Source: Rhizobium sp. GN54 (GTDB lineage Bacteria > Pseudomonadota > Alphaproteobacteria > Rhizobiales > Rhizobiaceae). From it: a DNA stretch of 64,000 nucleotides. The first letter of the stretch is position 1; each line of letters begins with the position of its first letter. The notes beneath the pieces are model-generated. The model did no database searches, was not told where the DNA came from, and was given only the letters and a program-made list of their open reading frames with translations. The position numbers and the translations under genes are program-made. The stretch lies in the NCBI RefSeq assembly GCF_021026345.1, contig NZ_JAJNCZ010000001.1:682001-746000 (forward strand), read 5' to 3'. Below are positions 17,506 to 25,797 of this stretch, piece after piece.

Positions 17506-18084
17506 ATGCTGTTTAGACGCCGCAAGCCGGCAACCTGGCGCGACCGGGTCCGAGATCTGTTCTGGCCCAGAAAGGGCCTCAGCCGCCCGTTCCGCTATCT
17601 CGGAAAACGGATCCTGAGGCTGTCCTCCTCTCCGCATTCCGTGGCGACGGGCGTTGCCGTCGGCATGTTGTCGGCATTGACGCCGTTTCTGGGGCTCCAT
17701 GTCGTCATGGCGGTCGCCGTCTCCTACCTCCTGTCCGGCAATATCGTTGCCGCGGCCCTTGCGACCGCCGTCGCCAATCCTTTGACCCTACCGTTCATCT
17801 GGGCCGGAACGTTCCGGACGGGCGAACTCGTGCTCGGGGTCGCCCCGGAACACAGCGGCGGCCTCGTCGACCTTGCGCACCTGCTCGACCATCTGACTTT
17901 CGCAGACCTCTGGGTGCCGGTCCTCAAGCCGATGCTCGTGGGCTCGCTCGTGCTCGGGGTGCCGCTGGCCGCCGCCGCCTATCTCGTCACGCGGGTCGCC
18001 GTCCGGGCCTTCCGCAGGCGCCGTCTCCAGAGGGTGCCGGGCCGCGAGCCGGAGGCGGGCCTGCCGCCGGCTTCGTGGAAGTGA
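17506..18084 (+). CDS. DUF2062 inner-membrane protein
   Basis: A 192-residue membrane protein with the DUF2062 signature: a basic N terminus ([21 protein letters not shown]), the motif [20 protein letters not shown], a hydrophobic hairpin ([20 protein letters not shown]) with the conserved NPLT element, and a final membrane span before a basic tail. Function of the family is unknown. Its place directly before acpS-lepB-rnc-era is typical of Rhizobiaceae. The ATG at 17506 has only a weak ribosome site; upstream in-frame starts are no better. Confidence 0.88.
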   Translation: MLFRRRKPATWRDRVRDLFWPRKGLSRPFRYLGKRILRLSSSPHSVATGVAVGMLSALTPFLGLHVVMAVAVSYLLSGNIVAAALATAVANPLTLPFIWAGTFRTGELVLGVAPEHSGGLVDLAHLLDHLTFADLWVPVLKPMLVGSLVLGVPLAAAAYLVTRVAVRAFRRRRLQRVPGREPEAGLPPASWK

Positions 18085-18127
18085 TGCGCCCGGCAATGCA
18101 ACCCCGCACCGAAACAGGAAGAAGAGC

Positions 18128-18535
18128 ATGATCATCGGCATCGGCAGCGACCTGATCGACATCCGCCGCGTGGAAAAGTCGCTCGAACGCTTCGGCGAAC
18201 GTTTCACCCATCGCTGCTTCACCGAGATCGAGCGAAGGAAGTCCGATGCCCGCAAGAACCGCGCCGCCTCCTATGCCAAGCGCTTCGCCGCCAAGGAGGC
18301 CTGCTCCAAGGCGCTGGGGACGGGGCTGGCGCAGGGGGTGTTCTGGAAGGACATGGGCGTCGTCAACCTTCCCGGCGGCAAGCCGACGATGAAGCTCACC
18401 GGCGGGGCCGGGGAGCGGCTGAAGGCGATGACGCCGCCCGGCCACGAGGCCCATATCCACATCACCATCACCGACGATTTCCCGCTGGCGCAGGCCTTCG
18501 TCATCATCGAGGCACTGCCTGTCACGGCACCGTGA
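18128..18535 (+). CDS. acpS: Holo-[acyl-carrier-protein] synthase
   Basis: Transfers 4'-phosphopantetheine from CoA to acyl carrier protein. The 135-residue product has the Mg-binding Asp8 in [14 protein letters not shown] and Glu58 in [15 protein letters not shown], the two hallmark motifs of the AcpS family, and the usual length. Start ATG at 18128 follows AGGAAGAAGAGC. It heads the acpS-lepB-rnc-era run. Confidence 0.96.
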   Translation: MIIGIGSDLIDIRRVEKSLERFGERFTHRCFTEIERRKSDARKNRAASYAKRFAAKEACSKALGTGLAQGVFWKDMGVVNLPGGKPTMKLTGGAGERLKAMTPPGHEAHIHITITDDFPLAQAFVIIEALPVTAP

Positions 18536-18612
18536 TCGGGCGCCGGCAACGGGCAGGCGGCATTTTCGCCGGTCGCATTTCAATTCGGCAGGACTTGGTT
18601 TAAGAGGGCGGC

Positions 18613-19383
18613 ATGGTTGCACAAGAGGACAAATCAGGCGTGACAGAGAAGACTAAGAAGGCCGAGAGCGGCCTGTGGGAAAACGTCAAGGTCATCATCC
18701 AGGCGCTCCTGCTCGCGGTGGTCATCCGCACCGTCCTTTTCCAGCCCTTCACCATTCCGTCGGGATCGATGATGCCGACGCTGCTCGTCGGCGACTACCT
18801 GTTCGTCAACAAGTTTTCCTACGGCTATTCGAAGTATTCGCTGCCGTTCTCGCCCGATCTCTTCTCCGGGCGCATCTTCGGAAGCGACCCGGAACGCGGC
18901 GACATCGTCGTCTTCCGCTTCCCGCCGAACCCGGACATCGACTACATCAAGCGCGTGATCGGCCTTCCCGGCGACCGCGTGCAGGTGCGCGACAGCGTCC
19001 TCTACATCAACGACAAGGCCGTGCCGCGCCAGCCGGCCGGCTTCTTCCGCGCCGACGGCCAATATGACAACGGCGAGAACATCCCGGTCTTCCGCGAGAC
19101 GCTGGACAACGACGTCTCCTTCGATACGCTCGATACCCGCATCGGCACGATCGGCGACAACACCCGCGAGTTCATCGTGCCCGAGGGCCACTACTTCATG
19201 ATGGGCGACAACCGTGACAACTCGGCCGACAGCCGCTTCGACGTCGGCTTCGTCCCGGCCGAGAACCTGATCGGCCGCGCCAGCCTGATCTTCTTCTCGC
19301 TCGGCAACGACACCGCCTTCCGCGAGATCTGGAAGTGGCCGACCAACCTGCGCTGGGATCGCCTGTTCAAGGTCGTCGAATGA
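18613..19383 (+). CDS. lepB: Signal peptidase I
   Basis: Membrane-bound serine-lysine protease that removes signal peptides from secreted proteins. In the 256 residues there is one N-terminal membrane span (about 25-42), the nucleophile Ser52 in PSGSMMPTL, the general base Lys113 in DYIKRVIGLPGD, and the later GDNRDNSADSR box. Only one N-terminal span is present, as is usual in alphaproteobacteria. The stop overlaps the rnc start by 4 bases (ATGA), so translation is coupled. Confidence 0.96.
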   Translation: MVAQEDKSGVTEKTKKAESGLWENVKVIIQALLLAVVIRTVLFQPFTIPSGSMMPTLLVGDYLFVNKFSYGYSKYSLPFSPDLFSGRIFGSDPERGDIVVFRFPPNPDIDYIKRVIGLPGDRVQVRDSVLYINDKAVPRQPAGFFRADGQYDNGENIPVFRETLDNDVSFDTLDTRIGTIGDNTREFIVPEGHYFMMGDNRDNSADSRFDVGFVPAENLIGRASLIFFSLGNDTAFREIWKWPTNLRWDRLFKVVE

Positions 19384-20093
19384 AATCGGCCAAGCCGCTG
19401 AACGAGGAGAATCGCGGCCGTCTCGAGGCCGCGATCGGTTACGCCTTCGCAGCCAAGGACCGGCTCGACCGGGCGATCACCCATGCGAGCGCCCGGCCCG
19501 CCAAGGGCAGCAACTACGAGCGGCTCGAGTTCCTCGGCGACCGCGTCCTCGGCCTGTGCGTGGCGGAAATGCTGTTCCAGACCTTCCGCGAGGCGAGCGA
19601 GGGCGAACTGTCGGTGCGGCTCAACCATCTCGTCAGCGCCGAGACCTGCGCGAAAGTCTCCGACGATCTCGGCCTGCACCAGTTCATCCGCACCGGCGCC
19701 GACGTGAAGAAGCTGACCGCCAAGCCGATGATGAACGTGCGCGCCGACGTGGTCGAGGCGCTGATCGCGGCGATCTATCTCGACGGCGGGCTGGAGGCGG
19801 CGCGCGGCTTCATCCTGCGCAACTGGCAGGACCGGGCCAGAAGCGAGCACGGCGGCCGGCGCGACGCCAAGACCGAACTGCAGGAATGGGCGCACGCGAA
19901 GTTTTCGACCACGCCGGTCTACCGCATCGACGAACGCACCGGCCCCGATCACGATCCGCGCTTCACCGTGACGGTCGAGATTGCCGGCGCGGCACCCGCG
20001 ACCGGCTCCGAGCGCTCCAAGCGGGCGGCCGAGCAGGCCGCGGCGACGAAAGTGCTGGAGCGGGAAGGTATCTGGCAGAAGCCGGAAGACTGA
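19380..20093 (+). CDS. rnc: Ribonuclease III
   Basis: Double-strand-specific endoribonuclease for rRNA and mRNA processing. The 237-residue protein has the RNase III signature ERLEFLGDRVLGL (48-60), the second acidic site near RADVVEALIAAIYLDGG, and a C-terminal double-stranded RNA-binding domain (KTELQEWAHAKF to the ERSKRAAEQAAATKVLE helix). The ATG at 19380 overlaps the lepB stop; an upstream in-frame start inside lepB is unlikely. Confidence 0.97.
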   Translation: MKSAKPLNEENRGRLEAAIGYAFAAKDRLDRAITHASARPAKGSNYERLEFLGDRVLGLCVAEMLFQTFREASEGELSVRLNHLVSAETCAKVSDDLGLHQFIRTGADVKKLTAKPMMNVRADVVEALIAAIYLDGGLEAARGFILRNWQDRARSEHGGRRDAKTELQEWAHAKFSTTPVYRIDERTGPDHDPRFTVTVEIAGAAPATGSERSKRAAEQAAATKVLEREGIWQKPED

Positions 20094-20209
20094 ACCGCGG
20101 CCGGGGCAGGGGCGTCCGCCGGCCGAATGCCATTGGAAACGATTGAGTGCGGCCGCGACCTGTGCGCATCATGAGGTGCGGCGCGAGCAGCCAGAGAGAC
20201 GGATTTGTC

Positions 20210-21139
20210 ATGACAGAACAAGAAACCGAGGCCACCGAGGGCAGTGTACCGACCCGTTCCGGCTTCGTCGCCCTGATCGGCGCCACCAATGCCGGCAAGT
20301 CGACGCTGGTCAACCGGCTCGTCGGCGCCAAGGTCTCGATCGTCAGCCACAAGGTGCAGACGACCCGGGCGATCGTGCGCGGCATCGCCATCCACGACAA
20401 TGCCCAGATCGTCTTCATGGATACGCCCGGCATCTTCAAGCCGCGCCGCCGGCTCGACCGCGCCATGGTCACGACCGCCTGGGGCGGGGCGAAGGACGCC
20501 GATTTCATCATGTTCCTGATCGACAGTGAGCGCGGCCTGAAGGGTGATGCGGAGACGATCCTGGAGGGACTGAAGGAGGTCAGGCAGCCGAAGATCCTGG
20601 TCCTGAACAAGGTCGACCAGGTTTCGCCGGAAAACCTCCTGACGCTGGCCAAGGCCACCAACGACGCCGTCGCCTTCGATCGCACCTTCATGGTCTCGGC
20701 GCTGAACGGCTCGGGCTGCGACGACGTCATGGACTATCTGGCCAAGGCCCTGCCGGAAGGCCCGTGGTACTATCCGGAAGACCAGATCTCCGACCTGCCG
20801 ATGCGCCAGCTCGCAGCCGAGATCACCCGCGAGAAACTGTTCCTGCGCCTGCACCAGGAGCTTCCCTATTCCTCCCACGTGGAGACGGAGAAATGGGAGG
20901 AGCGCAAGGACGGCTCGGTCAGGATCGAGCAGGTGATCTATGTCGAGCGCGACAGCCAGAAGAAGATCGCGCTCGGCAAGAACGGCGAGGCGATCAAGGC
21001 GATCTCCATGGCCTCGCGCAAGGAGCTGTCGGAGATCCTCGAGCAGCCGGTGCACCTCTTCCTGTTCGTCAAGGTCCGCGAGAACTGGGGCGACGACCCG
21101 GCGCGCTTCCGCGAGATGGGCCTCGAATTCCCGCAGTGA
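20210..21139 (+). CDS. era: GTPase Era
   Basis: Essential GTPase that binds the 3' end of 16S rRNA during small-subunit assembly. The 309-residue product has G1 GATNAGKST (24-32), G3 DTPG (71-74), G4 NKVD (133-136) and a C-terminal KH domain (about 210-290, with ALGKNGEAIKAI). The start at 20210 (MTEQETEATEG) is preferred because upstream residues are not Era-like. In related genomes recO often follows directly; here the next gene is on the other strand and recO is 10.8 kb away. Confidence 0.96.
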   Translation: MTEQETEATEGSVPTRSGFVALIGATNAGKSTLVNRLVGAKVSIVSHKVQTTRAIVRGIAIHDNAQIVFMDTPGIFKPRRRLDRAMVTTAWGGAKDADFIMFLIDSERGLKGDAETILEGLKEVRQPKILVLNKVDQVSPENLLTLAKATNDAVAFDRTFMVSALNGSGCDDVMDYLAKALPEGPWYYPEDQISDLPMRQLAAEITREKLFLRLHQELPYSSHVETEKWEERKDGSVRIEQVIYVERDSQKKIALGKNGEAIKAISMASRKELSEILEQPVHLFLFVKVRENWGDDPARFREMGLEFPQ

Positions 21140-21151
21140 CGGCGGACGGCG

Positions 21152-22123
21152 TCACTGCTGCTGCGGACGCAGGAGTGGCGCCGTCTCGACGATCCGGTTC
21201 GTCCAGATGTAACCGGGAAAGGGGGAGGGCAGGGCCGCCACGTCCTCCGGCCAGTCGACGCCGGCATTGGCGTCGCCACCATAGGGGCCGAACACCACCA
21301 CCTCGCTGCCGGCCTCCTGCATGCGCTGCACGAACCGGTTCGGCCAGCCCCACAACAGCCAGGCATAGTTCTGCGGCACCGGCACGATCGTGTCGCGGCA
21401 ACTTTCGGGGACGAAACCGATCCAGCCGGTGGCGAGATAGCCGAGCAGGCAGGATTTGGCCGATGCGGCGGTAAATCCCGACAGGCCGTCGATCTGCGCC
21501 AACGCCGCCTCGGTCGGCTCGCCGCCGCCATAGACGGCCCAGATCGCCGGTCGCCAGTCCGGCCGCGCCTGCAGGAGCGCGGCGAGTGCCTCGCCTTCCT
21601 CTGCCCGTCGGCTCTTGAAATTGACGATGAACCGGCCATCCGGAAACGCCTCAAGCACATCGTCGAGCGTCGGCATCAGCCCGACGCCCTTGCCGCGGAA
21701 GGGGAAGGTCTTGCCGCCGTCGGCAGTGTAGCCATAGCCGATGTCGAGCCCCTTGAGCACCGCCATCGAGGTCTCTTCGGTGACGCCCCTGCCGTCCGTT
21801 CGGCAGTCCAGCGTCCAGTCGTGGAAGACGGCGAATTTCTTGTCCGGCGTGAGGTGCACGTCGAGTTCGACGACGTCGGCGCCGGCGTCGAATGCGGCCC
21901 GCATGCTGTCGATGGTGTTTTCCAGATAGGGATTTTCCGGCGGCAGGATCCGTGTCGCGGTGCAGGTGTCGTTGTCGATACCGCCCGGGGAAAAGATCTG
22001 GTGGACGCCACGATGGGCGATGAGCCGCGTCTCGCCCTCCGGCATGTCCGCAATCAGGTTCGAATTGAAGGACCACACGAGGAGGCCGCAGCCGCCGAGG
22101 TACAGAAGGACATTTCGGAACAT
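21152..22123 (-). CDS. Membrane-anchored glycerophosphodiester phosphodiesterase family protein
   Basis: A 323-residue GDPD-family TIM barrel behind one N-terminal hydrophobic segment (VLLYLGGCGLLVWSFNS), so probably periplasmic and anchored or exported. Catalytic landmarks are present: LIAHRGV (His-Arg-Gly), ENT, VVELDVHLTPD (metal-binding Glu/Asp) and the second His in FHDWTLD. Expected reaction: hydrolysis of glycerophosphodiesters to glycerol-3-phosphate and an alcohol. The insert with GIDNDTCTATRI between strand 1 and ENT is longer than in GlpQ and UgpQ, so the substrate may differ. Start 22123 has only a weak site. It converges on era with a 12-base gap. Confidence 0.88.
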   Translation of the reverse strand: MFRNVLLYLGGCGLLVWSFNSNLIADMPEGETRLIAHRGVHQIFSPGGIDNDTCTATRILPPENPYLENTIDSMRAAFDAGADVVELDVHLTPDKKFAVFHDWTLDCRTDGRGVTEETSMAVLKGLDIGYGYTADGGKTFPFRGKGVGLMPTLDDVLEAFPDGRFIVNFKSRRAEEGEALAALLQARPDWRPAIWAVYGGGEPTEAALAQIDGLSGFTAASAKSCLLGYLATGWIGFVPESCRDTIVPVPQNYAWLLWGWPNRFVQRMQEAGSEVVVFGPYGGDANAGVDWPEDVAALPSPFPGYIWTNRIVETAPLLRPQQQ

Positions 22124-22208
22124 CACTCGTCTTTCGTGATCTATGAAACACGCATGACGTGCAGCGCGAATCGGCGAAATTGCGGCAGGTGGCCCGAAAT
22201 CGGCCGCC

Positions 22209-24587
22209 TCATGCCCGGCTAGACTTGCGTCCCTTTGCGGGCGCCTTCGCGCCGGCATTCTCACGCGCCTGTTCGAGCAGCCGCTGCATCGCCCAGATGC
22301 CGAGATCGTCGACGGTGCGCGGCTCGCTGATCAGGTAGCCCTGGTAGAGGTCGCAGCCCGCAGCCGCCAGCAGCGACATCTTGTCCGTCGTGTCGACGCC
22401 CTCGGCCACCACCTGCATGTCCTGCGCGTGGCAGAGCGCGATCAGCGCGCGCAGCGTCGGCAGCGCTGCCGCATTCGTCAGGCTCTCGACGAGCGCCCGG
22501 TCGAGTTTGATCGTCTCGGCCGGATAATCGATGATCTGCTGGACCGAGGTGTAGCCGGCGCCGAAGTCGTCGATGGAGATGCGGAAGCCTTTCGACCGGA
22601 GCATATCGATGTTGCGCTGCGACTGGTCGCCGAGCTTGACGGCGAAGGTCTCGGTCAGCTCGATCTCGATCGAGCGCGCCTCGAGCGTGTGCCTTGCCAG
22701 CGCGTCGCTGAACCGATCGGCGATCGACCGGTTATAGAGCTCCGCCGAGGAGATGTTGATGCAGAGGATGGTCTCCGCACCGAACAGCTGCTTGATCCGG
22801 TGGCAATTGGCCATCGCCGTGTCGATGACCCAGGAATCGATCTTGCTGAACAGGCCGGTGGTTTCCGCGATCGGGATGAACTCGTCCGGCGTGACCCTGC
22901 CGAGCAGGGGCGACGTCCAGCGCAACAGCGCCTCGCAGGCCGTCACCTTGCCGCGGCCGTCGACGATCGGCATGAAGACGAGGTGCATCTCGTCGTCCGG
23001 GTTCATCGCTCGCAGTTCTTCCTCGATCAGCCGCTGCCGCGTCCGCGTCTCGTGCAGCGAGCGCGAATAGCGCGCCGAGCCGTTCTTGCCCTGCGCCTTG
23101 GCCTGGTACATGGCCGCATCCGCATTGGCGAGCAGTTCCGGCAGATCGGCCGCATCCTCCGGGAACACTGCGATCCCGATGCTGGCGGTGACCGGATAGG
23201 ACTGTTCGAGCACCTCGAAGCCGCCGTCGAACAGCCGCACGATCGCCTCGGATATCTCGCTGACGGTGCCGTCGCCCGGATGCGACTGCACCATGATCGC
23301 GAACTCGTCGCCGGACAGACGCGCCACCAGCGCATCCGGCAGCACGCGGCGCTCCGTCACCGCCTTGACGCGCATCTCCAGCCTCGCTGCGAGCGTCGTC
23401 AGCAGCTCGTCGCCGACCTTGTGACCATATTTGTCGTTGACGAACTTGAAGTTGTCGACGTCGATGAAGAGCAGCGTGCAGCCGGCGCTGGAGGCGCGCG
23501 CCACCTCCAGGATCTCGGTGGAGCGGGCATTGAAATGCGCCCGGTTGGAGATGCCGGTCAGCGTGTCGGTCCAGGATGCCGTCCGCACCAGCCCGAAGGA
23601 TTCGACCGCATCGTCGTGAAGCTGCTTCATGTTCATCGAAAGCCGGCCGATCTCGCCGAGCTCCTCGACCGGCATCAGCTCGCTGCGCTGGCCGGACATG
23701 ACGTCGGTCAACTGCCGGTCGAGGCGCGCGATCGGATTGGTGATGAACCGGCGCACCAGCAGCAATACGAGGCCGATGGTGAAGAGGCTGAGGCCGATGG
23801 CGCCGACCGCGAGCAACGCCTTCAGGTTCGTCAGCTTGTCCTCGACATGGCCCTGCTGCGGCGTCAGGCGCGCATAGAGCGCCGGGCCGAGCCTGGCGGT
23901 GGCGGACACGGCCCCCGCTGCCGTCAGGGGATGCGTCGAGATCTCGACCTCGGCACCGTACTCCTGCTCGAGCTTCGCCTTCATTTCGAGGAACTGGCGA
24001 GGACGCACGGCCGTCTGGATCAGGATCGAGCTGGCCTTGGCGCTGGAGACCGGGCGGTTGAAGGTGTGCTGGTCGAGAAATTCCGAATGGACGATCAGCG
24101 GCTCGGCACCCTCCGGCTTCAGATAGGTCCAGTCGGAGAGCTTGGGGCTTTCAAACAGCCGCCGCGCATGCTCGACCTGCACCTTCGGAATTTCCGCGAA
24201 CGGATCGTCGCTGTTCTCGTAGTAGTAGTCGATCGACAGCGGCGGGCGGATGACGGTCAGCGAGACGAAGCGGGTCGGATCCTCCGACAGCGATCTGATG
24301 CTCTGCTGCATCATCACGCCGATGGCGTTCGAGCGGTAGCTGGCATCCGGTTCGTTGACGAACAGCCGCACCGCCGTCCCTTCGACCAGCGAATAGATCA
24401 GGCTCCTGTTCTGCGTCACGTCGTTCTGGAACACCGCGTCGAGCAGGCCCAGCTGCTGCCACAGGCGCGCTCGTTCGAGCGCCCGGATGGAGTCGCTCTG
24501 GCTCATGTAGAGCAGGGTGGCGGCGACGACATAGCCTGCGAGGACGACCGGGAAGATGAGAAGGAAGGCGCGCTTACCGAGTGTCAC
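22209..24587 (-). CDS. Membrane sensor c-di-GMP enzyme: periplasmic domain-HAMP-SGDEF-EAL (MbaA-like layout)
   Basis: The 792 residues read: membrane span 1 (7-27), a periplasmic domain of about 230 residues, membrane span 2 (258-280), HAMP (281-335), GGDEF-type domain (340-505) and EAL domain (525-775). The GGDEF motif is SGDEF (425-429), a variant with reduced or uncertain cyclase activity. The EAL half keeps the key residues: EAL 552-554, Asn611, the ELTE glutamate near 646, Asp673/Asp674 in IDDFGAG, Lys694 in IKLDRA and Glu729 in AEGV, so phosphodiesterase activity is likely. The gene starts 14 bases inside the upstream PotD-like gene, so the two are coupled. This matches MbaA, whose activity is set by a periplasmic polyamine-binding partner. 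Confidence 0.9.
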   Translation of the reverse strand: MTLGKRAFLLIFPVVLAGYVVAATLLYMSQSDSIRALERARLWQQLGLLDAVFQNDVTQNRSLIYSLVEGTAVRLFVNEPDASYRSNAIGVMMQQSIRSLSEDPTRFVSLTVIRPPLSIDYYYENSDDPFAEIPKVQVEHARRLFESPKLSDWTYLKPEGAEPLIVHSEFLDQHTFNRPVSSAKASSILIQTAVRPRQFLEMKAKLEQEYGAEVEISTHPLTAAGAVSATARLGPALYARLTPQQGHVEDKLTNLKALLAVGAIGLSLFTIGLVLLLVRRFITNPIARLDRQLTDVMSGQRSELMPVEELGEIGRLSMNMKQLHDDAVESFGLVRTASWTDTLTGISNRAHFNARSTEILEVARASSAGCTLLFIDVDNFKFVNDKYGHKVGDELLTTLAARLEMRVKAVTERRVLPDALVARLSGDEFAIMVQSHPGDGTVSEISEAIVRLFDGGFEVLEQSYPVTASIGIAVFPEDAADLPELLANADAAMYQAKAQGKNGSARYSRSLHETRTRQRLIEEELRAMNPDDEMHLVFMPIVDGRGKVTACEALLRWTSPLLGRVTPDEFIPIAETTGLFSKIDSWVIDTAMANCHRIKQLFGAETILCINISSAELYNRSIADRFSDALARHTLEARSIEIELTETFAVKLGDQSQRNIDMLRSKGFRISIDDFGAGYTSVQQIIDYPAETIKLDRALVESLTNAAALPTLRALIALCHAQDMQVVAEGVDTTDKMSLLAAAGCDLYQGYLISEPRTVDDLGIWAMQRLLEQARENAGAKAPAKGRKSSRA

Positions 24588-25629
24588 GGAACTGGACCAG
24601 GCTGCTGATGATGCGACGGCGGGATTGCACCGAGGAAACGCTCAGTTCCTCCTGATACTGGCTCTTCGCCAGGATTTCGGGTGCGGTGTAGATTTCGGCG
24701 TTCTCCCGCATGTCGGCGGGGATGAGGTCGAGAGCCGCCCGGTTCGCGGTCGGCATCTTGAGGGCGATGGCGTTGCGCGCCGCACTTTGGGCGCCGGCGA
24801 TGTGGTTCAGGAGATCCGTTGCTGCCTCGCTATGCTTGGAGCGGGTGCTGATCGCCATGCAGTCGAGCCAGAAGAGCGTCCCCTCGGACGGCACGGCATA
24901 GCGCCACAGCCGCTCCTTGCCCGTCATTTCGTTCAGGACGTGCTGGTCGCCGCTGTAGCCGAGCGCCATGTGCACGCCGGGGCCGACATCCGGGTTCTGG
25001 ATCGAGGTGATGACGTAGTCGTAGGTGAGCACGTAGGGCGCCTGCGCCTTCATCGTCTGGAAGGCCTCCCGCAGCGTCGGCTCGTCGTTCGCATTGATCG
25101 ACTTGCCGAGCAGGATCAGCGCCGGCACGAAGGCCTCGTTGTGGTCGTCGAACATGGCGATGTGGCGCCGCAGCGGTTCGCCGGGCTTCATCAGATCGGC
25201 CCAGGAGGTCGGCGCCGTGGCGACGGCGTCCGACCGGTAGAGGACGCCCATGGTTCCCCAGAGATAGGGCACGCCGTAGCCGCCGCAGCGCCTGGTCCAG
25301 CTTTCGTCGTACTCGCTGAGCGAGGGAAGCGTGTCGGGCGAGAGTGCCTTCAGGATGCCGCGGTCGCCGAAGAGTTTGGCGCCGTTCTCGCCGGTGACGA
25401 CGAGATCGATGTCGCTGCTGGGATTGGACAGAACCTCGTCGCGCGCGTCGCCGCTGTCGTAATAGGTCTGGTGGACGTCGATGCCCGTCCGCGCCGTCCA
25501 GTCCGACAGGATCGACGGATCGATATAGGCCTGCCAGATCAGGAGATTGATCGTGCCGGCGGCCTCCGCAGGCGCCGACGTCGACAGGGCGGCCGCCGCT
25601 GCTGCCGCCATCAGCATGGATCTTCGCAT
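24574..25629 (-). CDS. Periplasmic polyamine-type (PotD/NspS-like) substrate-binding protein
   Basis: A 351-residue type-2 periplasmic binding protein. After a signal peptide (MRRSMLMAAAAAAALSTSAPA) come PotD-like elements: INLLIWQAYIDPSILSDWTARTG, DLVVTGENGAKLF, the hinge strand YGVPYLWGTMGVLY, ALGYSGDQHV and SEGTLFWLDCMAI. This is the spermidine/putrescine-binding class. No ABC permease or ATPase gene lies on either side; instead the stop overlaps the start of the membrane SGDEF-EAL gene by 14 bases. I infer a ligand-sensing rather than an uptake role, as for NspS with MbaA. The ligand is not certain: polyamine by family, but related proteins bind other cations. The ribosome site at 25629 is weak. 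Confidence 0.88.
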   Translation of the reverse strand: MRRSMLMAAAAAAALSTSAPAEAAGTINLLIWQAYIDPSILSDWTARTGIDVHQTYYDSGDARDEVLSNPSSDIDLVVTGENGAKLFGDRGILKALSPDTLPSLSEYDESWTRRCGGYGVPYLWGTMGVLYRSDAVATAPTSWADLMKPGEPLRRHIAMFDDHNEAFVPALILLGKSINANDEPTLREAFQTMKAQAPYVLTYDYVITSIQNPDVGPGVHMALGYSGDQHVLNEMTGKERLWRYAVPSEGTLFWLDCMAISTRSKHSEAATDLLNHIAGAQSAARNAIALKMPTANRAALDLIPADMRENAEIYTAPEILAKSQYQEELSVSSVQSRRRIISSLVQFRDTR

Positions 25630-25797
25630 CCGCAAGCCCCGCGTTGCATCAAGAAGGGCAGGATAGGCAGCAAGAATTGAGGAACTGTTACGGGGAAACC
25701 GCACGTTGCGCCTATCTCGGCTCCGGTGCAGCTTGCGTCGCGCCAGCAGATCGCTAGGCTCGCCTTCGCATCGATGCCGAGGGCAGGGGAACGACAG

